The translations under genes were made by a program, and so were the position numbers. This document shows, in pieces, positions 62,759-64,000 of a stretch of DNA of 64,000 bases (positions within the stretch are counted from its first letter, which is position 1; each line of letters opens with the position of its first letter). A model generated the notes under the pieces. It did no database searches and was not told the DNA's origin. It saw nothing but the letters and a program-made list of their open reading frames with translations. Source of the stretch: Shewanella loihica PV-4 (GTDB lineage Bacteria > Pseudomonadota > Gammaproteobacteria > Enterobacterales > Shewanellaceae); NCBI RefSeq assembly GCF_000016065.1, contig NC_009092.1:558001-622000 (forward strand), written 5' to 3'.

Positions 62759-63925
62759 ATGCATAATAAAAGAGTTAGTTGTTATTTTCTGTGTGCGATG
62801 TTTGCCGTGATGGCATCGGGCGTGTCCCTGACGGCGCGCGCCGAGCAGCCCATCATGATCACAGTCACCAAGGGATTTGGACTCTCCTTATATGCCTCAG
62901 ATCTCGGTGATGCCAAACAGATGGCACTGGGTGACGAAGGCACCCTGTTTGTGGGCTCTTATAAGTCCGGCACCATACAGGCCCTGGTAGACAGCAACGC
63001 CGACGGTCGTGTAGACAAGCGCTACGTAGTTGCCAAGGGGCTGGAGTACCCAGAGGCGATCGCCTTTCATAAGGGGGATCTCTATGTTGCCGAAGAGGAG
63101 CGCATCCTACGCTTCGTGGATATCGAGAATCGCCTGAAACGTCCCGGCCGTGGCAAAGAGGTTTACGACCGTCTGCCGGGTAAGACCAACAAGAGCCGCC
63201 GCGCCATGCGCTTCGGCCCAGATGGTCGTCTCTATGTTGCCATAGGCGCTCCCTGTAACGTGTGTGAGGCTCATGCCCCCTTTGGCAGTATCATTGCCAT
63301 CGACCTAGACAGTGGTAGCAGTGAGCAGATCGCCACCGGTATACGCAACGTCACCGGCTTCGACTGGGACCCTAAAGACAGCAAGTTGTGGTTTGCCGAT
63401 TTGGGTCGTGACTGGATGGGTGACAGACTGCCACCGGATGAGATCAACCGTGTCGATATCGTCGGCGCCCACTACGGCTTTCCCTATATTCACGCCAGCA
63501 GCGTGCTGGAACCCGCCTACGAGAAGCCCAAGGGGCTCAAGGTCACCACGCCCGTCTTCGAGTTGCCGGCCCACGTGGCGCCCATGGGGCTCGAGTTTTA
63601 CCGTGGCGAGCAATTCCCGGAGAAGTATCGTGACCAGCTATTCGTGGCCGAGAATGGATCATGGAACCGTTCCAGTAAGATCGGCTATCAGGTCACCATG
63701 TTGACCCTGGAAGATGACAGTATCAGCAAGCGCCAGACGGTGGTGAGCTTTCTCGATGGAGAGTTCCCCGTCGCCCGGCCCTATGACTTAATCATGGCGC
63801 CCGATGGGGCCATGTATATCTCAGACGATCTGAAAGGCAATGTGTATCGTCTGTTTTATAAAGAGAACGCGAGCGAAGAGATTGAATCGAGTGAAGCGAG
63901 TGAACAACAGGATCCTAATCAATGA
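62759..63925 (+). CDS. PQQ-dependent sugar dehydrogenase-like protein
   Basis: 388 residues. Signal peptide (CYFLCAMFAVMASGVSLTAR region), then a six-bladed beta-propeller with the glucose/sorbosone dehydrogenase pattern: DLGDAKQMALGDEGTLFVGS, GLEYPEAIAFHKGDLYVAEE, ENGSWNRSSKIGYQVTML and PYDLIMAPDGAMYISDD. A Cys pair in APCNVCEAH could be a disulfide. Last 18 residues are Glu/Ser-rich. Family members bind PQQ; whether this one does cannot be judged. The stop overlaps the parC start in ATGA, so it is embedded in the parE-parC transcription unit. Confidence 0.88.
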   Translation: MHNKRVSCYFLCAMFAVMASGVSLTARAEQPIMITVTKGFGLSLYASDLGDAKQMALGDEGTLFVGSYKSGTIQALVDSNADGRVDKRYVVAKGLEYPEAIAFHKGDLYVAEEERILRFVDIENRLKRPGRGKEVYDRLPGKTNKSRRAMRFGPDGRLYVAIGAPCNVCEAHAPFGSIIAIDLDSGSSEQIATGIRNVTGFDWDPKDSKLWFADLGRDWMGDRLPPDEINRVDIVGAHYGFPYIHASSVLEPAYEKPKGLKVTTPVFELPAHVAPMGLEFYRGEQFPEKYRDQLFVAENGSWNRSSKIGYQVTMLTLEDDSISKRQTVVSFLDGEFPVARPYDLIMAPDGAMYISDDLKGNVYRLFYKENASEEIESSEASEQQDPNQ

Positions 63926-64000
63926 GTGATGCGATAGATTTAAGCCTCGATGGCGTCGAACAGATGCCCTTGAGACGTTTCACCGAAGAGGCGTATCTGA
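63922..64000 (+). CDS. parC: DNA topoisomerase IV subunit A, N-terminal fragment
   Basis: First 26 codons only (MSDAIDLSLDGVEQMPLRRF); cut by the window end. Opening matches gammaproteobacterial ParC (MSD..LSL.GVEQ.PLR.FTE.AYL). Its ATG overlaps the preceding stop. With parE it makes topoisomerase IV. Confidence 0.9.
   Translation, partial: MSDAIDLSLDGVEQMPLRRFTEEAYL

Overview
The window is chromosomal DNA of a gammaproteobacterium, almost certainly a Shewanella (inference). The grounds are gene content and order: tolC/nudF-yqiB-cpdA-yqiA-parE-(PQQ dehydrogenase-like gene)-parC, uvrA/MFS-ssb, metJ/metBL-metF-tsdBA, and abundant multihaem c-type cytochromes (ammonia-forming NrfA, octahaem tetrathionate reductase, dihaem c4, TsdA, a monohaem c). 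The genes are densely packed and I see no tRNA, rRNA, insertion sequence, prophage or CRISPR array.

Layout. 0-10.7 kb: partial M24 peptidase, a lipoprotein, a DUF134 regulator with a NifX-like Cys-rich protein, a thioredoxin-like protein, the nitrogen-oxide pair nnrS-nrfA, a LysR/old-yellow-enzyme divergon, a MOT1-type molybdate/sulfate permease and a small lipoprotein. 10.7-24.2 kb: one leftward operon for a type I secretion system, made of two different ABC subunits with complementary active-site losses, an HlyD adaptor and a 2812-residue VCBS-repeat adhesin that carries 44 perfect copies of a 6-bp repeat. 24.5-28.0 kb: leftward operon monohaem cytochrome - DUF3373 outer-membrane protein - octahaem tetrathionate reductase, with an FNR-type site upstream. 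28.5-30.6 kb: TraF-family outer-membrane protein and a TauE/SafE permease. 30.6-35.9 kb: methionine regulon (metJ, metB, metL, metF) with clear MetJ-box arrays. 36.0-37.7 kb: thiosulfate dehydrogenase tsdBA. 37.8-41.1 kb: small Cys-rich protein, RcsF-like lipoprotein and three tandem Sel1-repeat paralogues. 41.4-52.1 kb: FAD oxidoreductase, deaD, M28 peptidase, uvrA, MFS transporter, ssb and dusA. 52.3-53.4 kb: a small operon of envelope proteins, including a PspC-like protein and an unannotatably short 34-residue membrane peptide, behind a sigma-54-type promoter with two upstream palindromes. 53.4-64.0 kb: enoyl-CoA hydratase-like protein, PCu(A)C copper chaperone, DUF2333, a beta-barrel protein, tolC, and the nudF to parC block; parC is cut by the window end.

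How the genes fit together. Three respiratory or sulfur themes recur: nitrite/NO handling (nnrS, nrfA), the thiosulfate/tetrathionate couple (tsdBA and otr, 8 kb apart) and methionine synthesis under MetJ. The secretion operon has no outer-membrane pore of its own; the TolC encoded at 56.5 kb is a plausible partner. The most unusual items are the degenerate heterodimeric ABC pair with its hypervariable-looking adhesin, the sigma-54-type envelope operon, and the Sel1 paralogue cluster.
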